Source: Desulfuromonadales bacterium
Lineage (GTDB): Bacteria; Desulfobacterota; Desulfuromonadia; Desulfuromonadales; BM103
Assembly: GCA_027065695.1 (NCBI GenBank)
Contig: JAMONP010000051.1
Span: forward strand, 1 to 32,471
Reading direction: 5' to 3'
Length of the DNA stretch: 32,471 nucleotides
Shown here: in pieces, positions 23,828-31,182 of the stretch
Position numbering within the stretch: position 1 is the first letter of the stretch
Layout: every line of letters begins with the position of its first letter
The notes under the pieces: generated by a model
Told to the model about the DNA's origin: nothing
What the model saw: only the letters and a program-made list of their open reading frames with translations
Database searches by the model: none
Position numbers and translations under genes: made by a program

Positions 23828-25108
23828 TTATAAACGGCGTTGCGCAAAATGGTAAAGCCGTGCGCCGGTTTCATAGAAAAGTCCACGCAGTTGCCTGGTC
23901 TTAATTTTACTTTGTTGCGTTAATGGTAAGGGGATGCACTCGGGTGATTCGGTTTGGGTATATTCGGCTAAAAGTTTACCGAATATCGTTCCCGGGCCAA
24001 TGCCTCTACCGTTGTAACTGGTTACAGTGATCATGCTTTTGTCGAGTATATGAAACCTGGGCACATTGTCGGTTGTCATTCTGATAATGCCATCCCAGGC
24101 GTGCTCCAACTCTATAGCGCCGATCTGCGGAAACACTTTTTTCACCGAGCGCAATGTCCAGTTTTTATGGAGGCTATAAGCTCCATGCCTTGCCTGCCCG
24201 ACGCTGCCAACGATAAGACGTCCCGCATTATCGAGTCGGTAAGAAGAAAGGATTAAATTGGTATCCCACGCCGGTTGCTGGCCGGGAAGTATGGTTTTAC
24301 GTACCGCTTCGGGCAACGGCGGGGTGGAAAACTGAAAGTAATTAAACGGTAGCATCGATTTTTTCTGGTCTTTAAATGCGTAGTCTGGATATCCCTGCAC
24401 GGTGAGGATAACGAACTTTGCTACGACAACACCCTTTGGTGTTTTCAACCGCCAATGATCACCATCACGCTTGCATGATATGACCGGAGAGTCGGTGTGC
24501 AGTTTTGCCCCGGCTTTTTTTGCAATTTCAGCGAGTCCATATGCATAGGCTAAAGGTTGAATTCTGCCGGCTCTTTTGTCCCACAATGCGCCATGAAACG
24601 CATTGCTGCCGATCATTGGCGCTGCTTTTTCACGACTCAGCAGAGTAACGGGAGCATTGCGCTGTTGCCACTGCTCTTCGCGTTGTTGCAAGGCCTTGTA
24701 GCCTGCCGGTGAGTGTGCACAATGGAGCGTTCCCTCACGCACAGCTTCACATTCGATGCCATGCTTATTGATAAGTTCAAACACAAGATCAGGAGAAGCA
24801 CCGAGGACTTCAAGAACGCGTTCTCCGTACTCGGGGCCCATTATTTCCACGACCTCGTCAGGCATAAGCCAAAGACCCGCATTGACCAGGCCTACATTAC
24901 GTCCGGAACCACCGTAACCGATGCTTTTTGCTTCAAGCAAGGTTACGTCAGTTCCTGCCTCTGCTAAATGCAATGCCGCTGACAGTCCGGTATAGCCGCC
25001 GCCAACAACAGCCACGTCAGTTTTATGTTCTCCTTCTACGGGAAATAGCGCCGGGTGAGGCGGGGCAGTTATTGACCACACTCCATGGCTCTCTGTCGAA
25101 TTATGCAT
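23828..25108 (-). CDS. amaA: FAD-dependent amine oxidoreductase, L-pipecolate oxidase (AmaA-like)
   Basis: This 426-residue DAO-family flavoprotein has the dinucleotide-binding motif VAVVGGGYTGLSAALHLAEAG (start near 32) and TLLEAKSIGYGGSGRNVGLVN, which contacts FAD. EGTLHCAHS and the C-terminal SYNGRGIGPGTIFGKLLAEY are further features. By memory the GRNVGLVNAG, EGTLHxAH, SYNGRG and terminal LYE.G..LYHxxQ blocks match P. putida AmaA. AmaA oxidises L-pipecolate to piperideine-6-carboxylate and passes electrons to the respiratory chain. Related gamma-glutamylputrescine oxidases remain an alternative, but the directly following ALDH7 gene favours pipecolate. It has its own promoter and operator at 25192-25244. 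Confidence 0.75.
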   Translation of the reverse strand: MHNSTESHGVWSITAPPHPALFPVEGEHKTDVAVVGGGYTGLSAALHLAEAGTDVTLLEAKSIGYGGSGRNVGLVNAGLWLMPDEVVEIMGPEYGERVLEVLGASPDLVFELINKHGIECEAVREGTLHCAHSPAGYKALQQREEQWQQRNAPVTLLSREKAAPMIGSNAFHGALWDKRAGRIQPLAYAYGLAEIAKKAGAKLHTDSPVISCKRDGDHWRLKTPKGVVVAKFVILTVQGYPDYAFKDQKKSMLPFNYFQFSTPPLPEAVRKTILPGQQPAWDTNLILSSYRLDNAGRLIVGSVGQARHGAYSLHKNWTLRSVKKVFPQIGAIELEHAWDGIIRMTTDNVPRFHILDKSMITVTSYNGRGIGPGTIFGKLLAEYTQTESPECIPLPLTQQSKIKTRQLRGLFYETGARLYHFAQRRL

Positions 25109-25191
25109 AGCTCATTTCCTCTGTCTTCGCTTGTCTGGTTCCGCATTGTCAAAACCAGCGCAGCGTTAATGGTCTTCAGTCGTTACATCAG

Positions 25192-25223
25192 TGGTATACC
25201 AATGATGTGATCAAATATATACC
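25192..25223. promoter_or_regulatory. Candidate GntR/FCD operator in amaA promoter
   Basis: A perfect 10-bp palindrome, TGGTATACCA (25192-25201), lies just downstream of the predicted amaA transcription start. A further TATACC half-site (25218-25223) overlaps the -10. GGTATA repeats and TGGTATACCA-like palindromes are typical binding sites of FCD-type GntR repressors such as NanR. The GntR gene at 15752 is the obvious candidate regulator. The remaining sequence of this gap, 25245-25416, shows no gene or repeat. Confidence 0.5.
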
Positions 25224-25244
25224 GCTGGGATTACTGTGTGTCAA
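25216..25244 (-). promoter_or_regulatory. Sigma70-type promoter of amaA-amaB
   Basis: On the minus strand the -35 is TTGACA (25239-25244) and the -10 is TATATA (25216-25221), with an exact 17-bp spacer. The predicted start near 25209 gives a leader of about 100 nt. The palindromic operator sits at about +8 to +17. Confidence 0.6.
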
Positions 25245-25416
25245 GGGTTTTTTGTAACGGTGTTTTGTTTGAGTGGCAGGGCTTGAAAGGTGGAAGTCTG
25301 CAGGGGGGGATACTGTCACCTGTTTGTGATTGGTGGGTCGCACGACAGTTTTATGGCGGGGCTGTTGAGCCGTGGCATAAATATGGATTACAAAGCAAAG
25401 AGATTGACTCTGATTG

Positions 25417-26313
25417 TCATTCCTGAAAGTTTTTCACTTCATCGAGTAACCATTTCCTGAAGCAGGTCAAGGCATTGCTGACGGGTTTGTCCTCCGGGTA
25501 GACCAGGTAGTAGGCTTCGGCAGATTTTACCGGCAGATCGAAGGCAATGACCAGTTCTTTACGCTGCAGTTCTTTGGAAATCAAAAAGCGCGGAATAAGG
25601 GCTACGCCCAGTCCGGCGCAGGCGGCGCTGATCAAAATCGAAAAATGTTCATAGCGCGAACCTTGCATGGTGTTGAAATTGGCGAGCCCTGCGCATGCAA
25701 ACCAGTTACGCCAGGCATCTGGCCGTGAAGTCAGGTGTAATAACGAACAATTCAATATTGCATCAACTGTCGTCAGCTTTGCTGTTGCAATATGGTTAGG
25801 TTTGCAAACAACAATCAGATCCTCTTTGAACAGGTAGTCTGCAACAGTGCCGGGCCAGGACGGCTGGCCAAAATGAATTGCTGCATCAAATGGTGTATCT
25901 CGAAACAAAAACATGACAGAGCGGGCCGCTGTATTGATCGTCATGTTGGGTTGTTGGTTATAAAAACTGTTAATTCGAGGGATCAACCATTGTGAACAGA
26001 ATGTCGGAAGCACTGCGAGTTCCAGGATTTCCTTTGAGCCTCCATACGCCATAATGTTGAGCATGTCCTGTTCCATTTGCTCAAGGGTTTTTCTGACCTG
26101 CTTACTGTACAGTGCTCCAGCTTTGGTTAAGATCACGCGTTTTTTCAGGCGATTGAATAGTTTGATCCCCAGTTGCTCTTCGAGGGCGGCAATCTGTTTC
26201 GAGATGGCACTTTCAGTAAGGGCCAATTCAGCGGCTGCACTGGTGAAATTCTGGTGTCTGGCTGCGGCTTCAAGAGCAATCAGGGCACTACGACTCGGAA
26301 CTGTTCTTCTCAT
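25417..26313 (-). CDS. LysR-type transcriptional regulator (GcvA-like)
   Basis: This 298-residue protein has an N-terminal winged HTH (residues about 5-65: FTSAAAELALTESAISKQIAALEEQLGIKLFNR) and a two-lobe periplasmic-binding-like effector domain (about 90-290). The sequence resembles the GcvA branch (SRSALIALEAAARHQNF; DAAIHFGQPSWPG). It is divergent from the aminomutase-pcaIJ operon across 311 bp and upstream on the same strand as amaA. It is thus well placed to activate the aminomutase operon in response to 2-aminoadipate or a related intermediate. The effector is inference. Confidence 0.9.
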   Translation of the reverse strand: MRRTVPSRSALIALEAAARHQNFTSAAAELALTESAISKQIAALEEQLGIKLFNRLKKRVILTKAGALYSKQVRKTLEQMEQDMLNIMAYGGSKEILELAVLPTFCSQWLIPRINSFYNQQPNMTINTAARSVMFLFRDTPFDAAIHFGQPSWPGTVADYLFKEDLIVVCKPNHIATAKLTTVDAILNCSLLHLTSRPDAWRNWFACAGLANFNTMQGSRYEHFSILISAACAGLGVALIPRFLISKELQRKELVIAFDLPVKSAEAYYLVYPEDKPVSNALTCFRKWLLDEVKNFQE

Positions 26314-26624
26314 GAAATTAACTCCAGAAGTAAAAGCTCAGTATTGGCGTTTGCGAGAATTTTGTTTCTCTTTGTATGGTCATTATCACGCAGATTATGG
26401 GAGCATCTGGTTTTAACCAGGCAAGGCAGATCGGCTGGTCCGATTATTCATTTTGCCAAATCTATTCCTAAAAGTCATCAACTCATGTTTTAATATCGTT
26501 TTACAAGGTTGTTTTGACATAGGTACATTATCGCTTCGTGTATTTGAAATCGATGGCCGCTTGTGTTGGCAAGCAGATCATTATTCTGGTAATAAAAGCT
26601 TAAGCCACCGACAGGAGCAAAAGT
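26314..26624. promoter_or_regulatory. Divergent lysR / aminomutase control region
   Basis: This 311-bp noncoding stretch has a TTGACA at 26514-26519 (plus strand) that could be a -35, but the best TG-TATTT -10 lies 19-20 bp away, so the promoter may need an activator. The inverted repeat at 26407-26420 is the best operator candidate. AGGAG at 26613-26617 is the ribosome site of the aminomutase, seven bases from its ATG. Confidence 0.4.
26407..26420. promoter_or_regulatory. Inverted repeat, candidate LysR operator
   Basis: CTGGTT-TT-AACCAG is a perfect 6+6 inverted repeat in the lysR/aminomutase divergent gap, about 95 bp from the lysR start. LysR proteins bind dyads in such gaps. This one is not of exact T-N11-A form, so the assignment is tentative. 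Confidence 0.35.
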
Positions 26625-28223
26625 ATGGCCGCATTGAGCGAAGCAGTTCAACCTGAATTTGGGAATAAGCCTCATCTTGTTGTTGGCTCATCAAACTTCG
26701 AGGCGATGATGAGTCGCTATCAGTTTTCTGAGGAAACCAGAAGCATCATCAATGACGAAAAGCTGCTGCCAGCCAGTTTGCTGAGTCGTTTACAGGCTGC
26801 TTATCCGCAGCATTCAGGCCTGCTGGAAACCAAGCCGTTTTTGTTCAAGGTTGGCACCAATTATTCCGGGCTCGAAGGTTTTCGGCGCGTTTGTGAAATC
26901 CTTGAAACAAACAGCATCAATCTGAGTAAAATCAAGGAACGTGAATTTTACATCGAAGTTTATCGCTTTCTGGCCACCAGCCATTCCCTGAACAGCGTCA
27001 ACTGGGACAATTATGAGACCGATTCGGTTTATCAACTGGTCTTACCCCAACCGGGGATGATCGATGCAGAGCCGACCAGGGCGTATGTTGAGGCCAATAC
27101 AGAAGCAGAAAGAGCCCGGATTGTTGCCGCATATACAGAGAAGACCAACCCCCATGATGGTAACCAGCAGCTCAACAAACCCTGGTTTGAGAATGACCAG
27201 GGTGAGGTCGAATTCCTTGAGGGCAGCCAGCATAAATATCCGCAGTGCCAGTTGATCTTCGATACCTCGACGCAGAACTGTTTTTCCTTCTGTACCTACT
27301 GTTTCCGTCATGCCCAGGTTCGCGGTGATGAAGACATGTTCCTGCAAAAAGACATCACCCAACTGCACCGCTATCTCAAAAAACATCCTGAAGTCACCGA
27401 TTTGCTGATTACCGGCGGTGATGGTGGTTTTATGCCAGCCAACCGTTTTGGCCAATATATCAAGCCGATTATTGAGGACCCGGAACTGGTGCATATTCGC
27501 ACTATCCGTCTTGGCTCACGGGCCTTGACCTTTCAGCCCGAAATGATCCTGAGTCCTAAGTACGACAAGATGCTGGAGCATTTTGATCTGCTCTATGAAA
27601 ATGGTATCCAGATGGCCTGGATGGCGCATTTTTCCACTCCACGAGAACTGTTGAACCCAAGAACCATTGCTGCAATCCGGAGGCTGAAAGCTCACGGCGT
27701 GATGGTGCGTAGTCAGAGTCCGATCATGAACCATATCAGCCTGTTCACCGACGATAGCGGTCAGGTTGATATTGACAGGTCGGCCCAGAACTGGATTGAT
27801 CTGGCCAATGTTCTGGCGATGCTGGGAGTCGGTTTTCACTCCATGTATGCGGCTCGCCCGACCGGGGAACATCACTATTTTGCCGCACCACTGGCGGATA
27901 TTGAACGGGTGTTCAGTCAGATTTACAATTCCCTTTCCTCGATTAATCGTCCGTCACGGCATATCTCAATGACGATTTCAGCGGGCAAGTTGGCCATTTT
28001 GGGAACTTCGGTTATCGACGGGGAAAAATGTTTCGCCTTGCAGTTTACTGAAGGGAGAAATATGAAATGGATGGATCGAGTCTTTCACGCCAAATATGAT
28101 GAAAAGAAGAATAAAATTGATCTGCTGCTGCCATTTGATACCGAAAAATATTTCTTTGAGGATGAACTCAAGGAGATTGAAGAAGCTCTGGCCGAAGCAT
28201 TGCGTAAACGTCTGTTGAATTGA
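26625..28223 (+). CDS. KamA-family radical SAM / PLP aminomutase, predicted 2-aminoadipate 2,3-aminomutase
   Basis: This 532-residue protein is longer than classical lysine 2,3-aminomutase (about 416) because of an N-terminal extension of over 100 residues. The radical SAM cluster motif is CX3CX2C at Cys219, Cys223 and Cys226 (NCFSFCTYCFRH). GGD (264-266) and RTIRLGSRALTF (292-303) match the KamA barrel. Lys455 in ISAGK aligns with the PLP-binding lysine (Lys337 of clostridial LAM, motif PGGGGK). Counting back without gaps, the two LAM aspartates that hold the substrate epsilon-amine (Asp293, Asp330) fall on Arg411 and Ser448. Glutamate 2,3-aminomutase has Lys and Asn there. A positive residue implies a side-chain carboxylate. 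With amaAB making 2-aminoadipate and pcaIJF downstream, 2-aminoadipate to 3-aminoadipate is the best prediction. Glutamate is the main alternative. Confidence 0.75.
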   Translation: MAALSEAVQPEFGNKPHLVVGSSNFEAMMSRYQFSEETRSIINDEKLLPASLLSRLQAAYPQHSGLLETKPFLFKVGTNYSGLEGFRRVCEILETNSINLSKIKEREFYIEVYRFLATSHSLNSVNWDNYETDSVYQLVLPQPGMIDAEPTRAYVEANTEAERARIVAAYTEKTNPHDGNQQLNKPWFENDQGEVEFLEGSQHKYPQCQLIFDTSTQNCFSFCTYCFRHAQVRGDEDMFLQKDITQLHRYLKKHPEVTDLLITGGDGGFMPANRFGQYIKPIIEDPELVHIRTIRLGSRALTFQPEMILSPKYDKMLEHFDLLYENGIQMAWMAHFSTPRELLNPRTIAAIRRLKAHGVMVRSQSPIMNHISLFTDDSGQVDIDRSAQNWIDLANVLAMLGVGFHSMYAARPTGEHHYFAAPLADIERVFSQIYNSLSSINRPSRHISMTISAGKLAILGTSVIDGEKCFALQFTEGRNMKWMDRVFHAKYDEKKNKIDLLLPFDTEKYFFEDELKEIEEALAEALRKRLLN

Positions 28224-28235
28224 CAGGGAGTGACA

Positions 28236-28946
28236 ATGATTGACAAGCGTATAGCTTCACTTGCCGAGGCGGTTGCGGACATTTTTGATGGTGCCACTGT
28301 CATGATCGGCGGTTTCGGCGAAGCTGGAAGTCCCATCGAACTGATTCACGCCCTGATCGACCAGGGAGCTGGGAATCTGACGGTTGTCAACAACAACACC
28401 GGCAGCGGCCATGTGGGTCTGGCGGCGCTGATCGAAAACGGTCAGGTACGCAAGATGATCTGTTCCTACCCGCGTACGCTCGGTTCCAAGGTCTTTCCGG
28501 AACTGTATCGTAGCGGCAAAATAAAGCTCGATCTGGTGCCGCAGGGGACTCTGGCTGAGCGGATTCGTGCTGGAGGGGCTGGTATCCCGGCCTTCTACAC
28601 CCCCACTTCAGTCGGCACTCCTTTGGCTGAGGGCAAGGAACAACGTAACTTCGCTGGTCGTGATTATGTCATGGAGCACGGCTTGAAAGCTGACTTCGCG
28701 TTGATCAAGTGCCAGCAGGCCGATTGCCATGGCAACTTGGTCTACAATAAGACTGCTCGTAACTTTGCTCCAATTATGGCGATGGCCGCCAAGACAACCA
28801 TCGTCCAGACCAATGCCCAGGTTGAGTTGGGGGCCCTTGATCCGGAAGTGGTGGTTACTCCCGGAATCTTCGTCGACCGTATTGTCACTGTTTCTGATCC
28901 TGCTCAGGAATCAAAACTGGTTGCCGAGGGGAGGCGTTATCCGTGA
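28236..28946 (+). CDS. pcaI: 3-oxoadipate CoA-transferase, subunit A (PcaI)
   Basis: This protein has 236 residues from ATG 28236-28238 with GGGAG five bases upstream; an in-frame GTG two codons earlier overlaps that site and is not chosen. It is a family I CoA-transferase alpha subunit: VMIGGFGEAGSP near 25, NNTGSGHVGLAAL, LVPQGTLAERIRAGGAGIPAFYTP and NFAPIMAMAAKTTI. The pattern closely matches PcaI rather than acetoacetate (AtoD/ScoA) subunits, as far as I can recall. With PcaJ it transfers CoA from succinyl-CoA to 3-oxoadipate. It starts 12 bp after the aminomutase stop and overlaps pcaJ by four bases. Confidence 0.82.
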   Translation: MIDKRIASLAEAVADIFDGATVMIGGFGEAGSPIELIHALIDQGAGNLTVVNNNTGSGHVGLAALIENGQVRKMICSYPRTLGSKVFPELYRSGKIKLDLVPQGTLAERIRAGGAGIPAFYTPTSVGTPLAEGKEQRNFAGRDYVMEHGLKADFALIKCQQADCHGNLVYNKTARNFAPIMAMAAKTTIVQTNAQVELGALDPEVVVTPGIFVDRIVTVSDPAQESKLVAEGRRYP

Positions 28947-29617
28947 CAACAGAAAATGCGCAGAAATTGGGTTGGAACCGCGAAGAGATGGCCAGGCGAA
29001 CTGCTCTGGATATTGCCGATGGATCCTACGTCAATCTGGGCATCGGCATCCCCGAAAAAGTGGCCCAATATGTTCCCGTTGGCCGTGAAGTGATCTATCA
29101 TACCGAAAACGGTCTGCTCGGTATGGGCCCCGCGCCAATAGCAGGTCAGGAAGATCCTGAACTGATCAACGCTGGTAAAAAAGCGGTTACGGCTCTGCCC
29201 GGTGCATCCTTCTTTCACCATGCTGACAGCTTCGCCATGATTCGTGGCCAACATATCGATATCTGTGTGCTGGGGGCGATGCAAATATCCGAACAGGGTG
29301 ATCTGGCCAACTGGTCGACCGGTGAGCCTGATGCTATCCCCGCAGTGGGTGGGGCCATGGATCTGGTTGCCGGGGTAAAAACTATCTATGTTATTACTCA
29401 GCACTGTACCAAAGATGGCACCCCAAAGCTGGTGGAGTCCTGCAGTTACCCACTGACAGGCAGAGCAGTAGTCAGTCGCGTCTACAGTGACCTGGCGGTC
29501 ATCGATGTCACCCCGGAGGGTTTTCAGGTTGTTGAACTGGCCCCGGGGGTCAGCTTCGATTACCTCCGGCAGAGAACTGCTGGCAAGTTACAGGCTGGTC
29601 GGCAAAAAGGCAGTTGA
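28943..29617 (+). CDS. pcaJ: 3-oxoadipate CoA-transferase, subunit B (PcaJ)
   Basis: This 224-residue protein starts at GTG 28943-28945, which overlaps the pcaI stop (GTGA), with GAGGGGAGG upstream. The catalytic glutamate is Glu55 in HTENGLLGMGP, which forms the glutamyl-CoA thioester. YVNLGIGIPEKVA, SFFHHADSFAMIRG, DLANWSTGE..AIPAVGGAMDL and CSYPLTGRAVVSRVYSDLAV match PcaJ. Together with PcaI it makes 3-oxoadipyl-CoA. No aromatic ring-cleavage genes are present in the window, so its substrate probably comes from the neighbouring aminotransferase and not from protocatechuate. Confidence 0.82.
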   Translation: MTTENAQKLGWNREEMARRTALDIADGSYVNLGIGIPEKVAQYVPVGREVIYHTENGLLGMGPAPIAGQEDPELINAGKKAVTALPGASFFHHADSFAMIRGQHIDICVLGAMQISEQGDLANWSTGEPDAIPAVGGAMDLVAGVKTIYVITQHCTKDGTPKLVESCSYPLTGRAVVSRVYSDLAVIDVTPEGFQVVELAPGVSFDYLRQRTAGKLQAGRQKGS

Positions 29618-29672
29618 TAGCATCAGTCAGCTCATTGTTCATATTCTCTTATAAGATCAAAAGGGTTAGACC

Positions 29673-31010
29673 ATGAAACACCAGCAGACTGCGCTGCCAA
29701 CCGAATGCTCTCGAAGTGCCAAACTCTTTCAACGTGGGTGCAAGGTTATGCCGGGTGGTGTTAGTCGCAACACCGTACTGCGCTCACCGCATCCTCTTTA
29801 TGCCAAACAGGGTGCAGGCTGTTATGTCACTGATATTGAAGGGGTACAGCGGATCGATTTTGCCAATAACATGGCCTCGCTGATTCATGGTCATGCTCAT
29901 CCCGAGATTGTCGCGGCGGTTAGCGCACAGTTGCAAAAAGGCACCGCATTCACATTGGCGACCGAGGCAGAAGTGTCCTATGCCGAACATTTGTGTGGTC
30001 GTAGCAGCAGCTTCGAGAAAATCCGTTTTGTCAACTCCGGCACTGAAGCGGTGATGAGTTGTCTGAAAGCCGCCCGCGCCTACACAGGTCGCCCCAAGAT
30101 TGCCAAGGTGGAAGGCGCTTATCATGGTCTTTACGATTATGCTGAGGTCAGTCAGACTGCTAGCCCGTCAAACTGGGGGAACGTAGAAAGCCCCGCCAGT
30201 GTACCAGTGGCTTATGGGACTCCTGCTTCTGCCTTGAGTGACGTTATTATTATCCCCTTCAATGATCCCGAACGGGCGCTAGAGATTCTGGATCGGCACG
30301 CGACTGAACTGGCTTGTGTAATGATTGATCTGCTGCCACACCGGGTCGGTTTGATCCCAGCGTCGCTTGACTTTATGCAGGCCCTTTATCAATGGACCCG
30401 TAATAATCACGCCCTGCTGGTCTGCGATGAAGTCATCACTTTTCGTTCCAATTACGGCGGTGCCCAAGAATGGTACGGGGTGAGCCCGGATCTGACCGCC
30501 ATGGGTAAAATGATCGGCGGCGGTTTTCCGGTTGGTGCCCTGGCTGGGCGTAAAGAGGTGATGGAGGTGATGAATCCTCTGGCCGACAAAGTTCTTTTTC
30601 CCCATTCGGGGACTTTCTCCGCCAATCCCATTACCATGACCGCCGGACTGGTGGCGATGGAACTCTTTGATCAAGCCGCAGTTGAACAAATCAATACTTT
30701 GGCCGAGCGAGCCCGTGAGCAGATTTCCGAAGCGATCAGAATTGCAGATATTCCGGCTTGTGTCACCGGTGGTGGCTCGATGTTCCGCGTGCATATGAAA
30801 CCGGTCGCACCCAAAAATTACCGTGAAGCTTTTATGGATGAAGAAGAAACTCAGCTGATCAAGGGGCTGCTTGATCACCTCTTCGATAACGGACTGATGA
30901 TGATCAATACCTGCTCCGGCGTTCTCTCTACGCCGATGACCGGGAAGGAAATAGACCGCCTCACAGAAGTTATGCTGAGTGGTTTCCGTAAGCTAAAAAA
31001 AATGCTATAA
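29673..31010 (+). CDS. Class III PLP aminotransferase (GSA-aminomutase-like), predicted 3-aminoadipate aminotransferase
   Basis: This 445-residue fold-type-I enzyme of the class III/glutamate-1-semialdehyde-aminomutase-like group has PMPGG-like VMPGGVSRNTVL at the N-terminus and NNMASLIHGHAHP. Other motifs are NSGTEAVMSCLKAARA (121-136), PLP-ring Asp252 in VCDEVITFR and the Schiff-base Lys279 in AMGKMIGGGFPVGALAG. This group includes beta-amino-acid aminotransferases, for example beta-phenylalanine aminotransferase. It is the expected chemistry for turning 3-aminoadipate into 3-oxoadipate between the aminomutase and PcaIJ. True hemL is unlikely because of the catabolic context. It lies 55 bp after pcaJ. 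Confidence 0.75.
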   Translation: MKHQQTALPTECSRSAKLFQRGCKVMPGGVSRNTVLRSPHPLYAKQGAGCYVTDIEGVQRIDFANNMASLIHGHAHPEIVAAVSAQLQKGTAFTLATEAEVSYAEHLCGRSSSFEKIRFVNSGTEAVMSCLKAARAYTGRPKIAKVEGAYHGLYDYAEVSQTASPSNWGNVESPASVPVAYGTPASALSDVIIIPFNDPERALEILDRHATELACVMIDLLPHRVGLIPASLDFMQALYQWTRNNHALLVCDEVITFRSNYGGAQEWYGVSPDLTAMGKMIGGGFPVGALAGRKEVMEVMNPLADKVLFPHSGTFSANPITMTAGLVAMELFDQAAVEQINTLAERAREQISEAIRIADIPACVTGGGSMFRVHMKPVAPKNYREAFMDEEETQLIKGLLDHLFDNGLMMINTCSGVLSTPMTGKEIDRLTEVMLSGFRKLKKML

Positions 31011-31013
31011 ATT

Positions 31014-31144
31014 GGGGCTCTTACAAAACTCCGCAAAGTCCATTTATCGCCATTCCCGCGAAGGCGGGAATCCAGGGGTTTCCAGGGCTTGTCAAAAAAA
31101 TGGACCCACGCATTCGCGAGGATGACGACTTTTGCAAGAGGCTC
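31014..31144. repeat. Palindromic short repeat (ATTCCCGC-type) inside the pca operon
   Basis: The element is about 130 bp. It has imperfect terminal inverted repeats (GGGCTCTTACAAAA at the left; complement GAGCCTCTTGCAAAA at the right) and an internal perfect 8-bp hairpin ATTCCCGC-GAAG-GCGGGAAT (31052-31071). The right half carries a decayed inverted copy (CGCATTCGCGAGGATGACG). Repeats with the CGTCATTCCCGCGAA core are widespread in proteobacteria, as I recall. It separates the aminotransferase from pcaF and could form a strong structure in the transcript. Confidence 0.75.
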
Positions 31145-31182
31145 GATTTAAATCAATTTCTGTCCACAGTGAGGTGTAATCC

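Noticed and set aside
26625-28223. Calling this gene a true lysine 2,3-aminomutase of the classical lysine fermentation pathway
   Set aside because: The two lysine-binding aspartates are not conserved by spacing, and none of the other fermentation genes (kamDE, kdd, kce, kal) is nearby.
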